Part shown: positions 55,184-63,495 of the stretch, one piece after another
Layout of the letters: each line of letters opens with the position of its first letter
Numbering within the stretch: position 1 is the stretch's first letter
The notes under the pieces: generated by a model
What the model was told of the DNA's origin: nothing
The model's database searches: none
The model's input: the letters and a program-made list of their open reading frames with translations, nothing else
Position numbers and translations under genes: made by a program
Assembly: GCF_001043115.1 (NCBI RefSeq)
Contig: NZ_LFME01000007.1
Location: forward strand, 1-64,000
DNA from: Xanthomonas sp. NCPPB 1128
Lineage (GTDB): Bacteria; Pseudomonadota; Gammaproteobacteria; Xanthomonadales; Xanthomonadaceae
DNA length: 64,000 bases
Reading direction: 5' to 3'

Positions 55184-55755
55184 CGGACGTCCTCCAGATG
55201 TTTCTGCAGCGCCTCACGGGCGCGCGACAGATGGGTTTTCACCGAGCCTTCCGAGCAGCCCATCGCGCGTGCGGTGGTGGCCACGTCCAGCTCTTCCAGC
55301 ACGCGCAGGGTGAAGGCCTCGCGCTGCCGGGCGGGCAGCGCGCGCAGCGCCGTCACCAGCCGCGCATGGGTCTGCCGGCGTTCGTGCTGCTCGGACGGAT
55401 TGGGGCCGTCGTCGGCCCAGTCCGGCGGGCTGTCCGCTTCGCGTTCGCTGGTCGGCGCCCAGAAACGCAGGCGGAAGTTGCGGCGGCGCTGCAGGTCGAT
55501 GATGCGCCGGCGCAGGATGCTCCAGAACAGCGGCGTCCATTCCTGCGCCGGGCGCTCGCGGTAGGCCAGCAGCTTGATCATGGCGTCCTGCACCGCGTCC
55601 AACGCGTCCTCGCGCTGGCGCAGGCCGGCTTCGGCGAAGCGGAACGCGCGCGGTCCGATCTCGGCCAGGAACGCGTCCAGCGACGCCGGTAGCGGGCGCT
55701 GCGCGGTGTCGGCATCGGTGGACGGTGGTGCGAGGGCGGGCGTGCTCACCAGCAC
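55180..55755 (-). CDS. ECF-type RNA polymerase sigma factor
   Basis: 191 residues. Region 2 contains RFAEAGLRQREDALDAVQDA, MIKLLAYRER and WTPLFWSILRRRIIDLQRRR; region 4 contains LVTALRALPARQREAFTLRV, LEELDVATTARAMGCSEGSV and KTHLSRAREALQKHL, a typical sigma-4 HTH. GTG at 55755 is used (a second GTG lies two codons in). It starts a three-gene operon with the DUF3619-like and DUF3106 genes, divergent from pntAB, 165 bp away. Its signal is unknown; the outputs look envelope-related. Confidence 0.92.
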   Translation of the reverse strand: MLVSTPALAPPSTDADTAQRPLPASLDAFLAEIGPRAFRFAEAGLRQREDALDAVQDAMIKLLAYRERPAQEWTPLFWSILRRRIIDLQRRRNFRLRFWAPTSEREADSPPDWADDGPNPSEQHERRQTHARLVTALRALPARQREAFTLRVLEELDVATTARAMGCSEGSVKTHLSRAREALQKHLEDVR

Positions 55756-55920
55756 AGCTTAGCTTCCTGGCGGGGGAATGCCGTGGTTAACGCGCCGCGG
55801 CGGCCGCGGTTGACCGACCGGACTCGGCGGGCCTGGTGGAATGGCACGGCGGCATCGCACAGTGGTTCAGCAGGCGGTTATGATGCAACGGACGGGCGCG
55901 GCGCCCGGGAGAACGGTGCG

Positions 55921-56232
55921 ATGAGCGACGGGTTCGTGGCCTTGTACATCTTCATGCTGGCGGCCATTGCCGGGCATGTGATCATCTCGCGGGTGCCGGT
56001 GATCCTGCACACCCCGCTGATGTCCGGTTCCAACTTCATCCACGGCATCGTCCTGATCGGCGCGATGGTGGTACTGGGCCATGCCGACACCACCCTGGAA
56101 AAAGCCATCGGCTTCGTCGCGGTGCTGCTCGGCGCCGGCAATGCCGCCGGCGGCTACGTGGTGACCGAGCGCATGCTGGACATGTTCAAGTCCAGCAAGC
56201 CGGACGCCGCCAAGACCAAGGCGAAGGATTGA
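55921..56232 (+). CDS. pntAB: NAD(P) transhydrogenase subunit alpha, part 2
   Basis: 103 residues, the N-terminal half of membrane domain II: three predicted helices (VALYIFMLAAIAGHVIISRV; LMSGSNFIHGIVLIGAMVVL; AIGFVAVLLGAGNAAGGYVV) and TERMLDMF, as in other three-subunit PntAB. It overlaps the pntB frame by 4 bp. Because pntAA is 2.2 kb upstream behind oppositely transcribed genes, this pair needs its own promoter; TATGAT at 55879-55884 is a possible -10 box with only a weak -35. Confidence 0.95.
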   Translation: MSDGFVALYIFMLAAIAGHVIISRVPVILHTPLMSGSNFIHGIVLIGAMVVLGHADTTLEKAIGFVAVLLGAGNAAGGYVVTERMLDMFKSSKPDAAKTKAKD

Positions 56233-57809
56233 ATGCGCGGTACCCGCGCATCGTCGCGGCGCTGGCCGCCGCCGTCCCGCTCGCGCTGCTGCTCGGCATC
56301 GCGCCGGGCGTTCTCTCCCACTTGCTGCCGCTCGGGCAGATGTCCTTTTTCGGAGCACGCCTGCTGATGGAACTGTTGCCGATCCTGATCAAGAGCAGCT
56401 ACCTGGTCGCCGCCACCCTGTTCCTGCTCGGCCTGCAGCGCATGGCCTCGCCCAGGACCGCGCGCAGCGGCATCCGCTGGGCCGGTTTCGGCATGCTCTT
56501 GGCGACCGCCGCCACCTTCCTGCTGCCGGGCCTGCACAACCTGCCGCTGATCGTGCTGGCGATCGCGCTCGGCACCGCCGCGGCGTGGATCTCGGCCAAG
56601 AAGGTGGCGATCACCGACATGCCGCAGATGGTCGCGCTGTACAACGGCATGGGCGGCGGCTCGGCGGCGGCGATCGGCGCGGTGGAACTGCTGCGCTTCT
56701 CGTTCCTGATGCGTCGCGACACCACGCACTGGAGCGAGGCTGCGATCGCCGCGCTGGCCGCGCGCCAGCCGGAGGCGACCACGCTGGCGCTGGCGGTGAT
56801 CGGCTCGGCGATCGGTGCGGTGTCGCTGTCCGGTTCGATCATCGCCTGGGCCAAGCTCGACGGGCGCCTGGACAAGCGCGTCACGTTCCCCGCGCAGCAG
56901 GCGTTCAACCTGCTGGTGTGCGTGGCGATGCTGGGCGTGGGCGCCTGGGCCGCGATCAGCCTGAGTCCGCTGGCGATCGTGCTGTTCTTCGTGCTGGCGC
57001 TGGCCCTGGGCGTGCTGATGACGCTGCCGATCGGCGGCGCCGACATGCCGGTGGTGATCTCGCTTTACAACGCGTTCACCGGCCTGGCGGTGGCCTTCGA
57101 GGGCTACGTGCTCGGCAACGAGGCGCTGATCATCGCCGGCATGATGGTCGGCGCGGCCGGCATCCTGCTGACCCGGTTGATGGCCAAGGCGATGAACCGG
57201 CCGATCCGCGGCGTGCTGTTCTCCAACTTCGGCGGCGGCGGTCAGGCGCAGGCGATCGCCGGCAGCCAGAAACCGATCGAGGCCGGCGACGTGGCGGCGA
57301 TGATGGCCTACGCCGAGCGCGTGGTGATCGTGCCGGGCTACGGCATGGCGGTGGCGCAGGCGGAGCACAAGATCTGGGAGCTGGCGCAGCGGCTGATCGA
57401 ACGCGGGGTCAAGGTCAAGTTCGCGATCCACCCGGTGGCCGGACGCATGCCCGGGCACATGAACGTGCTGCTGGCCGAAGCCGGCGTGCCCTACGACCTG
57501 ATCGCCGACATGGACGACATCAACCCCGAGTTCGCCAGCACCGACGTGTCGCTTGTGATCGGCGCCAACGACGTGGTCAACCCGGTGGCCAAGACCGACC
57601 CGGCCAGCCCGATCTACGGCATGCCGATCCTGGACGTGGTCAATTCCAGGAACGTCATCGTCATCAAGCGCGGCAAGGGCACCGGCTTCGCCGGCATCGA
57701 GAACGCGCTGTTCTACGCGGACAACACCCGCATGCTCTACGGCGACGGCGCCGAGGCGGCCGGCGCCCTGGTCAGCGAGCTGAAGGCGCTGGACGGTGGC
57801 GGGCATTGA
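56229..57809 (+). CDS. pntB: NAD(P) transhydrogenase subunit beta
   Basis: Membrane domain and NADP(H)-binding domain III. The hydrophobic part starts ELLPILIKSSYLVAATLFLL and includes GMGGGSAAAIGAVELL, PVVISLYNAFTGLAVAFEGY; domain III has VVIVPGYGMAVAQAEHKIWE, HPVAGRMPGHMNVLLAEAGV, DINPEFASTDVSLVIGANDV and RGKGTGFAGIENALFYADNT. The frame opens with TTG at 56229, overlapping the pntAB stop, giving 526 residues, some 45 longer than usual. ATGs at 56340 or 56367 give a standard N terminus; the upstream part would add one membrane helix. Confidence 0.95.
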   Translation: MNARYPRIVAALAAAVPLALLLGIAPGVLSHLLPLGQMSFFGARLLMELLPILIKSSYLVAATLFLLGLQRMASPRTARSGIRWAGFGMLLATAATFLLPGLHNLPLIVLAIALGTAAAWISAKKVAITDMPQMVALYNGMGGGSAAAIGAVELLRFSFLMRRDTTHWSEAAIAALAARQPEATTLALAVIGSAIGAVSLSGSIIAWAKLDGRLDKRVTFPAQQAFNLLVCVAMLGVGAWAAISLSPLAIVLFFVLALALGVLMTLPIGGADMPVVISLYNAFTGLAVAFEGYVLGNEALIIAGMMVGAAGILLTRLMAKAMNRPIRGVLFSNFGGGGQAQAIAGSQKPIEAGDVAAMMAYAERVVIVPGYGMAVAQAEHKIWELAQRLIERGVKVKFAIHPVAGRMPGHMNVLLAEAGVPYDLIADMDDINPEFASTDVSLVIGANDVVNPVAKTDPASPIYGMPILDVVNSRNVIVIKRGKGTGFAGIENALFYADNTRMLYGDGAEAAGALVSELKALDGGGH

Positions 57810-57859
57810 GCCGTTGCGGCGGGATGGCGGGACAGGGTGACGCAGCGACAGCAGGAGTC

Positions 57860-57924
57860 GTAGGAGCGGCTTCAGCCGCGAGGGGCGTTACCGGTAATGC
57901 TCTCGCAGCTAAAGCCGCTTCTAC
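57860..57924. repeat. GTAG-headed REP palindrome
   Basis: Inverted repeat from GTAGGAGCGGCTTCAGCCGC to a partner ending AGCCGCTTCTAC with several mismatches, between convergent pntB and a small membrane protein gene. Nothing else stands out in the 229-bp gap. Confidence 0.85.
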
Positions 57925-58038
57925 GAAAGCAATGTCATGCGGCGAAAGCAGGGGGTGAGAGGTGACCTGACGCCGCGCGCGCAGCTGGCTTGTTCCCGTC
58001 TCCCGGCAGGCGTGGCGTCTGCCACGGCCACGGCCGCC

Positions 58039-58458
58039 TCAGCGCGCGCTGAAATACGCCGCGGCCACGCCGATGCCCAGCCACAGCAGATCGCCGGGGC
58101 TGTTGGCCAGCAGGGTCAGGGTCCAGGCGTAGTAGGCGCCCATCTTCAGCGATGAATCCCACACGTTCAGGCCCAGCCCAGCACCCATCTGCGCGGCGGC
58201 GATGCCCCAGTTGGCGGCGACGATCACCAGCACCGTGGCGATCATCGCCACCGCGATGCGCAGTGGGCCGCGCGGCAGGTTGCCCAGGCGCAGCATCCAG
58301 GCGATCTCCAGCGCCACCACCACGGCCATCCAGCCGGCCTGGCGACCCAGCGACAGCGCCACCAGCAACCAGGCGATCAGTGCGGTGAAACAGCCCATGG
58401 CGAGCAGCAGGGGCCACAGCCAGTGCGAGGGCCTGGCCGGCGTGGAGGAAGGCGGCAT
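58039..58458 (-). CDS. Small four-helix membrane protein
   Basis: 139 residues with four predicted membrane helices: WLWPLLLAMGCFTALIAWLL, AGWMAVVVALEIAWMLRL, IAVAMIATVLVIVAANWGIA and AYYAWTLTLLANSPGDLLWL. No family recognised and no charged or catalytic motif. ATG 58458 chosen as the first Met before the first helix. Divergent from sufT. Confidence 0.78.
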   Translation of the reverse strand: MPPSSTPARPSHWLWPLLLAMGCFTALIAWLLVALSLGRQAGWMAVVVALEIAWMLRLGNLPRGPLRIAVAMIATVLVIVAANWGIAAAQMGAGLGLNVWDSSLKMGAYYAWTLTLLANSPGDLLWLGIGVAAAYFSAR

Positions 58459-58563
58459 TCGATGTTCCCGGAGAAGGCGTACAGGATACTTCCGGCGCGC
58501 GCCCCGCGCACTCGGATAAACTGCACGACTTGCACCGGCGGGGCCTGTCCCCATATCGCCCCC

Positions 58564-59115
58564 ATGTACTCACGCAGCAGCGAACCTGTCCAATTCGAAC
58601 GCGATTGCGCCGCGGTGATGGTGCCGCAGGGCGACGCGGTGACCCTGCCCGCCGGCAGCTACGGCTACATCACCCAGGCGCTGGGCGGCAGCTACACGGT
58701 ATTCGTGGAGGGCAACCTGTTCCGCATCGCCGGCAAGGACGGCGACGCCATCGGCAAGGAGCCGCCACCCGGGCTGGAACTGCCCGAGGACGCCGGCGAC
58801 GAGCAGGTCGAAGCCCTGATCTGGCAGCAGTTGCGCACCTGCTTCGACCCCGAGATCCCGTTCAACATCGTCGATCTCGGCCTGATCTACGACGTGACCA
58901 TGCACGCGCGCGAGGATGGCCAGCGTACCGTCGAGGTCAAGATGACCCTGACCGCGCCGGGCTGCGGCATGGGCGAGATCCTGGTCGACGACGTGCGCAG
59001 CAAGCTGGAAATGATCCCGACCATCGCCGAGGCCGACGTCGAGCTGGTGTTCGATCCGCCGTGGGGCCGGCATATGATGTCCGAGGCCGCGCGCCTGGAA
59101 ACCGGCATGCTCTGA
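58564..59115 (+). CDS. sufT: Putative Fe-S cluster assembly protein SufT (MIP18 family)
   Basis: 183 residues. An N-terminal extension (VMVPQGDAVTLPAGSYGYIT, QALGGSYTVFVEGNLFRIAG) precedes the MIP18/DUF59 domain: LRTCFDPEIPFNIVDLGLIY, then VEVKMTLTAPGCGMGEILVD with the functional DPE and the single Cys, and VELVFDPPWGRHMMSEAAR. SufT is an auxiliary Fe-S maturation factor in bacteria. It precedes ilvE by 113 bp on the same strand; IlvD, not IlvE, needs an Fe-S cluster, so a functional link is unclear. Confidence 0.9.
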   Translation: MYSRSSEPVQFERDCAAVMVPQGDAVTLPAGSYGYITQALGGSYTVFVEGNLFRIAGKDGDAIGKEPPPGLELPEDAGDEQVEALIWQQLRTCFDPEIPFNIVDLGLIYDVTMHAREDGQRTVEVKMTLTAPGCGMGEILVDDVRSKLEMIPTIAEADVELVFDPPWGRHMMSEAARLETGML

Positions 59116-59228
59116 ACCCGCGCGCGACGCCTCGCGCGTCGTGCCGGAGCCCGATCGGGCGTCGTCGCCGCTGCCGTCGCCACGACGCCGCGGCCCTGGC
59201 CATCCCTCGACTACCACAGGAATTCCCG

Positions 59229-60329
59229 GTGTCCGCTACCGAGCCGTCCACGCAGTTCCGCCTGACCCCGTCCACCACCGCGCGCAGCGCCGAGGCGCGC
59301 GCGCAGATCCTTGCCGCGCCGGGCTTCGGCAACTACTTCACCGACCACATGGTCGCCATCGAATGGAGCCGCGAGCAGGGCTGGCACGACGCGCAAGTGC
59401 GCGCCTACGGTCCGCTGGCGCTGGATCCGGCCGCCTCGGTGCTGCACTACGGCCAAGAGATCTTCGAAGGCATCAAGGCCTACCGCCATGCCGACGGCTC
59501 GATCTGGACCTTCCGCCCGGAGGCCAACGGCAAGCGCCTGCAACGCTCGGCGCAGCGCCTGGCGCTGCCGGAGCTGCCGGTGGAGCTGTTCGTGGAATCG
59601 CTGCGGCAACTGATCGCGGTGGATGCGGCCTGGGTGCCGTCGGCGCCGGAGACCAGCCTGTATTTCCGCCCGTTCATGATCGCCAACGAGGCGTTCCTGG
59701 GCGTGCGCGCCGCGCAGAAGGCCGGCTACTACGTCATCGCCAGCCCGGCCGGTGCCTATTTCGCCAAGGGCGTGGCGCCGGTGGCGATCTGGCTGTCCAC
59801 CGACTACGCGCGCGCCGCCAAGGGTGGCACTGGTGCGGCCAAGTGCGGCGGCAACTACGCCGCCTCGCTGCTGCCGCAGCAGCAGGCGCAGGCGCAGGGC
59901 TGCTCGCAGGTGCTGTTCCTCGACCCGGTCGAAGGCAAGTACATCGAGGAACTGGGCGGCATGAACGTGTTCCTGGTGATGCGCGACGGCAGCCTGGTCA
60001 CCCCGGCGCTGTCGGGCAGCATCCTGGAAGGCATCACCCGCGACAGCATCCTGCAACTGGCCCGCGACCGCGGCATGCAGGTGGTGGAGCGGCAGGTCAG
60101 CATCGACGAGTGGCGCGACGGCGTGGCTTCGGGCGAGATCGCCGAGGTGTTCGCCTGCGGCACCGCCGCGGTGGTGACCCCGATCGGCCAGCTCAAGGGC
60201 AAGGACTTCGCCGTCGGCGATCTGACCGCCCCGGCTGGCCCGGTGACGCTGTCGCTGCGCCAGGAACTGACCGACATCCAGTACGGTCGCGTGGCCGACC
60301 GCCACGGCTGGCTGGTGCGGCTGGGCTGA
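59229..60329 (+). CDS. ilvE: Branched-chain amino acid aminotransferase
   Basis: PLP-dependent last step of Ile, Leu and Val synthesis. 366 residues of the longer (class II, eukaryote-like) BCAT form: YFTDHMVAIEWSREQGWHDA, LHYGQEIFEGIKAYRHADGS, the PLP lysine in TGAAKCGGNYAASLLPQQQA, EELGGMNVFLVM and FACGTAAVVTPIGQLKG. Start at GTG 59229, with AGGA 9 nt upstream; no closer ATG fits. Confidence 0.95.
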   Translation: MSATEPSTQFRLTPSTTARSAEARAQILAAPGFGNYFTDHMVAIEWSREQGWHDAQVRAYGPLALDPAASVLHYGQEIFEGIKAYRHADGSIWTFRPEANGKRLQRSAQRLALPELPVELFVESLRQLIAVDAAWVPSAPETSLYFRPFMIANEAFLGVRAAQKAGYYVIASPAGAYFAKGVAPVAIWLSTDYARAAKGGTGAAKCGGNYAASLLPQQQAQAQGCSQVLFLDPVEGKYIEELGGMNVFLVMRDGSLVTPALSGSILEGITRDSILQLARDRGMQVVERQVSIDEWRDGVASGEIAEVFACGTAAVVTPIGQLKGKDFAVGDLTAPAGPVTLSLRQELTDIQYGRVADRHGWLVRLG

Positions 60330-60907
60330 GCCCAACGCCCAACGCCGGGGCGGCTGTCGGCCGCCCTGGCGAATGGACCTCATGCCCCGGGGCGCATGGT
60401 CCGATGATGGCGTCAGCCATCGCATTCGGCGTCCGCGCTGGTGCGCCGCGGCGTGTGATGCGTCGCCGCCGCCTCCGTGCCGCGCCTTCCCCGCCTCTCC
60501 GGGAGTCCGCTCCCTGGACATTCCGTGTCCATCCCGATGTGGCGCTGTCCTGCAGACCATCTCTGTCGTCTGTATCCGATGTCTCCTTTTCTTGTCCCGT
60601 GTGTCGCGCGGGAGCCAAAAAGCTGCCCCTTGTTTGCCAAATTTGGCGTTTTGCTATGTTGCAATGCAGCAAAAACGAGGTGTACATCTCTTTGTGACAT
60701 CGACATTCATAGCATTTCATCGTTTTGTACAACGGATTTCCGTCACGGCTTGCTCCATACGCGGTTGTACTGAGCTAGGTTCGATGAATGGTCGGCAACG
60801 CGTGGGTCGACCGGGCTCGCAATGCACGCCGGATTCAGGTTGAGGCCGAATCGGTGCGGCGCGGAACACCGCCATCCAGGCGGCTACTCAACCGAAAGGA
60901 AGTCCGA
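60330..60907. other. Long, AT-richer region upstream of the protease gene
   Basis: About 578 bp without a supported gene. The second half is notably richer in A+T than the rest of the window (for example AAAAGCTGCCCCTTGTTTGC at 60618 onward). It holds the palindrome GCCAAATTTGGC (60636-60647) and the near-palindrome GTTTTGCT…AGCAAAAAC (60648-60676), and presumably the protease promoter. Confidence 0.6.
60636..60676. promoter_or_regulatory. Two adjacent palindromes upstream of the protease gene
   Basis: GCCAAATTTGGC (60636-60647) is a perfect 12-bp palindrome. Immediately after it, GTTTTGCT (60648-60655) pairs with AGCAAAAAC (60668-60676) across 12 bp, with one extra A. They lie about 230-270 bp before the protease ATG and look like regulator-binding sites. 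Confidence 0.5.
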
Positions 60908-62689
60908 ATGTCCGAAATGTCGCATCGTGGTTCGCGCCAGCGTCCGTGGCTGGTGGTGCTGGGCGCCTCCGCTCTCACCTCGCTGCTGTTGGCCACCCCA
61001 GCCTTCGCCGGTGACGTGAACCTCTCAGGCCTGTCTTCCGAACCGACCGTGCAGCGCTTCATCGTCAAGACCCGTGACGCCGCGCCGGTCAGCATCTCCA
61101 GCGCTTCCGCCGCCGCTGCGGCGCCCTCGGCGGCACTGCGCGCGACGCTGCAATCGGCCGCCGCCGCCATGCCGGCCAAGAACGGCCGCGCGCTCGGCCT
61201 GACCAGCCTGCGCCGCCTGGCGGTGGGGCCGGAAGTGGTCAAGGCCAGCCGTCCGCTGGACCGCGCCGAGGCCGAGACGCTGATGCGGCAGATCGCCGCC
61301 GACCCGAACGTCGAATACGTCGAGGTCGACCAGCGCATGACCATCGCGCTGACCCCGAACGATCCGCGCCTGGGCGACCAGTGGGCGTTCGGCACCACCA
61401 ACGCCGGCATCAACGTGCGTTCGGCCTGGGACAAGGCCACCGGCGACGGCGTGGTCGTGGCCGTGATCGACACCGGCATCACCAGCCATCCCGATCTCAA
61501 CGCCAACGTCCTGCAAGGCTACGACTTCATCAGCGATGCGGATTCCGCGCGCGACGGCAACGGCCGCGACAGCAACCCGGCCGACGAAGGCGACTGGGCC
61601 GCCGCCGGCGAGTGCTACTCCGGCTCGCCTGCCTCGAATTCCAGCTGGCACGGCACCCATGTGGCCGGCACCATCGCCGCGGTCACCAACAACGGCACCG
61701 GCGTCGCCGGCACCGCGTTCAAGGCCAAGATCCTGCCGGTGCGCGTGCTCGGCAAGTGCGGCGGCTACACCTCCGACATCGCCGATGCGATCACCTGGGC
61801 CTCCGGCGGCACCGTCAGTGGCGTGCCGGCCAACCAGAACCCGGCCGAAGTGATCAACATGTCGCTGGGCGGCAGCGGCACCTGCTCGAGCACCTACCAG
61901 AACGCCATCAACGGTGCGGTCAGCCGTGGCACCACGGTGGTGGTCGCGGCGGGCAACAGCTCGACCAACGTGTCCAGCTCGGTGCCGGCCAACTGCAACA
62001 ACGTGATCGCGGTGGCGGCTACCACGTCCTCGCGGGCCAAGGCCAGCTACTCGAACTACGGCGCGGGCATCGACATCTCCGCGCCGGGCTCGAACATCCT
62101 GTCCACGCTCAACGACGGCACCACCACCCCGGGCAACCCGAGCTATGCCTCGTACAACGGCACCTCGATGGCGACCCCGCACGTGGCCGGCGTGGTCGCG
62201 CTGATGCAGTCGGTGGCGCCGACCGCGCTGACCCCGGCGCAGGTGGAAAGCACCATCAAGAACACCGCCGCCAGCTTCTCCTGCTCGCAGGGCTGCGGCG
62301 CCGGCCTGCTCGATGCCAACGCAGCGGTCACTGCGGCGCAGAGCGGCAGCAGCGGTGGCGGCGGCGGCGGTGGTGGCAGCAGCAACGAGCTGCAGGACGG
62401 CGTGGCGGTCACCAACCTCAGCGCCAACAGCGGCTCCTCGCTGAACTACACGGTCAAGGTGCCGTCCGGTGCCAGCAGCCTGGTGGTCACCACCTCCGGC
62501 GGCAGCGGCGATGCCGACCTGTACGTGCGTTTCGGCAGCGCGCCGACCGATTCGGCCTACGACTGCCGTCCGTACAAGAACGGCAACAACGAGAGCTGCA
62601 CCTTCAACTCCCCGCAGGCCGGCACCTACTACGTGCGGGTGAAGGCGTACAGCACGTTCTCCGGGCTCAGCCTGAAGGCCGACTACTGA
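60908..62689 (+). CDS. Secreted S8 family serine protease with C-terminal PPC domain
   Basis: 593 residues. Signal peptide (PWLVVLGASALTSLLLATPA, then FAG), I9-like propeptide (about 35-145, ending VEYVEVDQRM), then a subtilisin domain with catalytic Asp (VVVAVIDTGITSHPDLN), His (SSWHGTHVAGTIAA), oxyanion Asn (VVVAAGNSS) and Ser (YNGTSMATPHVAGVVALMQ). A Gly/Ser-rich linker (GSSGGGGGGGGSS) leads to a PPC domain (SGDADLYVRFGSAPTDSAYD, then CRPYKNGNNESCTF) that is usually removed. This is the layout of Xanthomonas type II-secreted extracellular proteases. AAGGAAG precedes the ATG at 60908. A T-tract terminator follows. Confidence 0.95.
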   Translation: MSEMSHRGSRQRPWLVVLGASALTSLLLATPAFAGDVNLSGLSSEPTVQRFIVKTRDAAPVSISSASAAAAAPSAALRATLQSAAAAMPAKNGRALGLTSLRRLAVGPEVVKASRPLDRAEAETLMRQIAADPNVEYVEVDQRMTIALTPNDPRLGDQWAFGTTNAGINVRSAWDKATGDGVVVAVIDTGITSHPDLNANVLQGYDFISDADSARDGNGRDSNPADEGDWAAAGECYSGSPASNSSWHGTHVAGTIAAVTNNGTGVAGTAFKAKILPVRVLGKCGGYTSDIADAITWASGGTVSGVPANQNPAEVINMSLGGSGTCSSTYQNAINGAVSRGTTVVVAAGNSSTNVSSSVPANCNNVIAVAATTSSRAKASYSNYGAGIDISAPGSNILSTLNDGTTTPGNPSYASYNGTSMATPHVAGVVALMQSVAPTALTPAQVESTIKNTAASFSCSQGCGAGLLDANAAVTAAQSGSSGGGGGGGGSSNELQDGVAVTNLSANSGSSLNYTVKVPSGASSLVVTTSGGSGDADLYVRFGSAPTDSAYDCRPYKNGNNESCTFNSPQAGTYYVRVKAYSTFSGLSLKADY

Positions 62690-62788
62690 GGCACTCCGTC
62701 GCGGCGGCCGCGTGATGGCCGCCGCGCACCTCCCGGTGCCGGATCGCAGCGGTCGGCCAGGACGATGCCGATGCTGCCACTCTCGGTC

Positions 62789-62816
62789 GCCCCGCGCTTC
62801 GGCGCGGGGCTTTTTT
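62789..62816 (+). terminator. Rho-independent terminator after the protease gene
   Basis: GCCCCGCGC-TTCG-GCGCGGGGC with a UUCG-type tetraloop, followed by six T. It is the clearest canonical terminator in the window, 100 bp after the protease stop. The rest of the 323-bp gap up to the YbaK gene shows nothing gene-like. Confidence 0.92.
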
Positions 62817-63012
62817 ATGCGGGCAGTGCATGCGCTGTCGCGGGGCGCGCCATGGCGCTACGCCCTGCCGGCCATCGCGGTAGTTGTCGCGCGGATCCGG
62901 TCGATGGCACGACCGCGTGGAGCTTGCTGCCCGCCGCTGCGACGGCGCAGGCCGCTGGCCGGCGCGGCGATCGGAAGGATCGCGATCTACGCCACCCGCT
63001 CCGGCGTCGCCA

Positions 63013-63486
63013 TCACTCGCACAGATCGCAGGCGCGCGCCTGCAGAGCGTCGAGGACCTGCGCGGCGTCCATCTCCAGCAGCAGGCCGCGTTGTCCGGCG
63101 TTGAACCACACGCTGCCCGCGCCCAGCGCCGATTGCTCCACCAGCACCGGCGCCGGCCGTTGCTGGCCCAGTGGGCTGATGCCGCCGACCTTGTAGCCGG
63201 TGCGGCGCTCGGCCTCTGCGGCCTCCATCATCCGTGCCGCCTTGCCGCCCGCCGCGGCGGCCAGCTTCTTCAACTGCACGCGGCGGTCGGACGGCACCAC
63301 CACGCAGACCGCGCGCGTGTCGACCCAGGCCATCAGACTCTTCAGCACCCGCTCCGGCGGCAGGCCCAGCGCTTGCGCGGCCTGCAGGCCCTTGGCGCCG
63401 GCTTCGGCGGCGTAGTCGTAGGGATGCAGCCGATAGACGACGCCGGCTGCGTCCAATGCCTTGGTCGCGCGCGTGGCCTTGGACAT
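63013..63486 (-). CDS. ybaK: Cys-tRNA(Pro)/Cys-tRNA(Cys) deacylase YbaK
   Basis: 157 residues. Clears Cys mischarged on tRNA-Pro. Features: TRATKALDAAGVVYRLHPYD, KSLMAWVDTRAVCVVVPSDR, LKKLAAAAGGKAARMMEAAE and the active-site YKVGGISPLGQQRPAPVLVE, typical of YbaK rather than ProX or the ProRS INS domain. It starts 9 bp after the asparaginase stop and is cotranscribed with it. Confidence 0.93.
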   Translation of the reverse strand: MSKATRATKALDAAGVVYRLHPYDYAAEAGAKGLQAAQALGLPPERVLKSLMAWVDTRAVCVVVPSDRRVQLKKLAAAAGGKAARMMEAAEAERRTGYKVGGISPLGQQRPAPVLVEQSALGAGSVWFNAGQRGLLLEMDAAQVLDALQARACDLCE

Positions 63487-63495
63487 CGCGGTCGC

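Noticed and set aside
56154-57806. A 550-residue minus-strand frame antisense to pntB
   Set aside because: Shadow of pntB; rich in His, Arg, Gln and Asp without domain features.
60693-60712. CRP/Clp-type site TGTGA upstream of the protease gene
   Set aside because: TGTGA at about 60693 lacks a matching TCACA half at the required 6-bp spacing.
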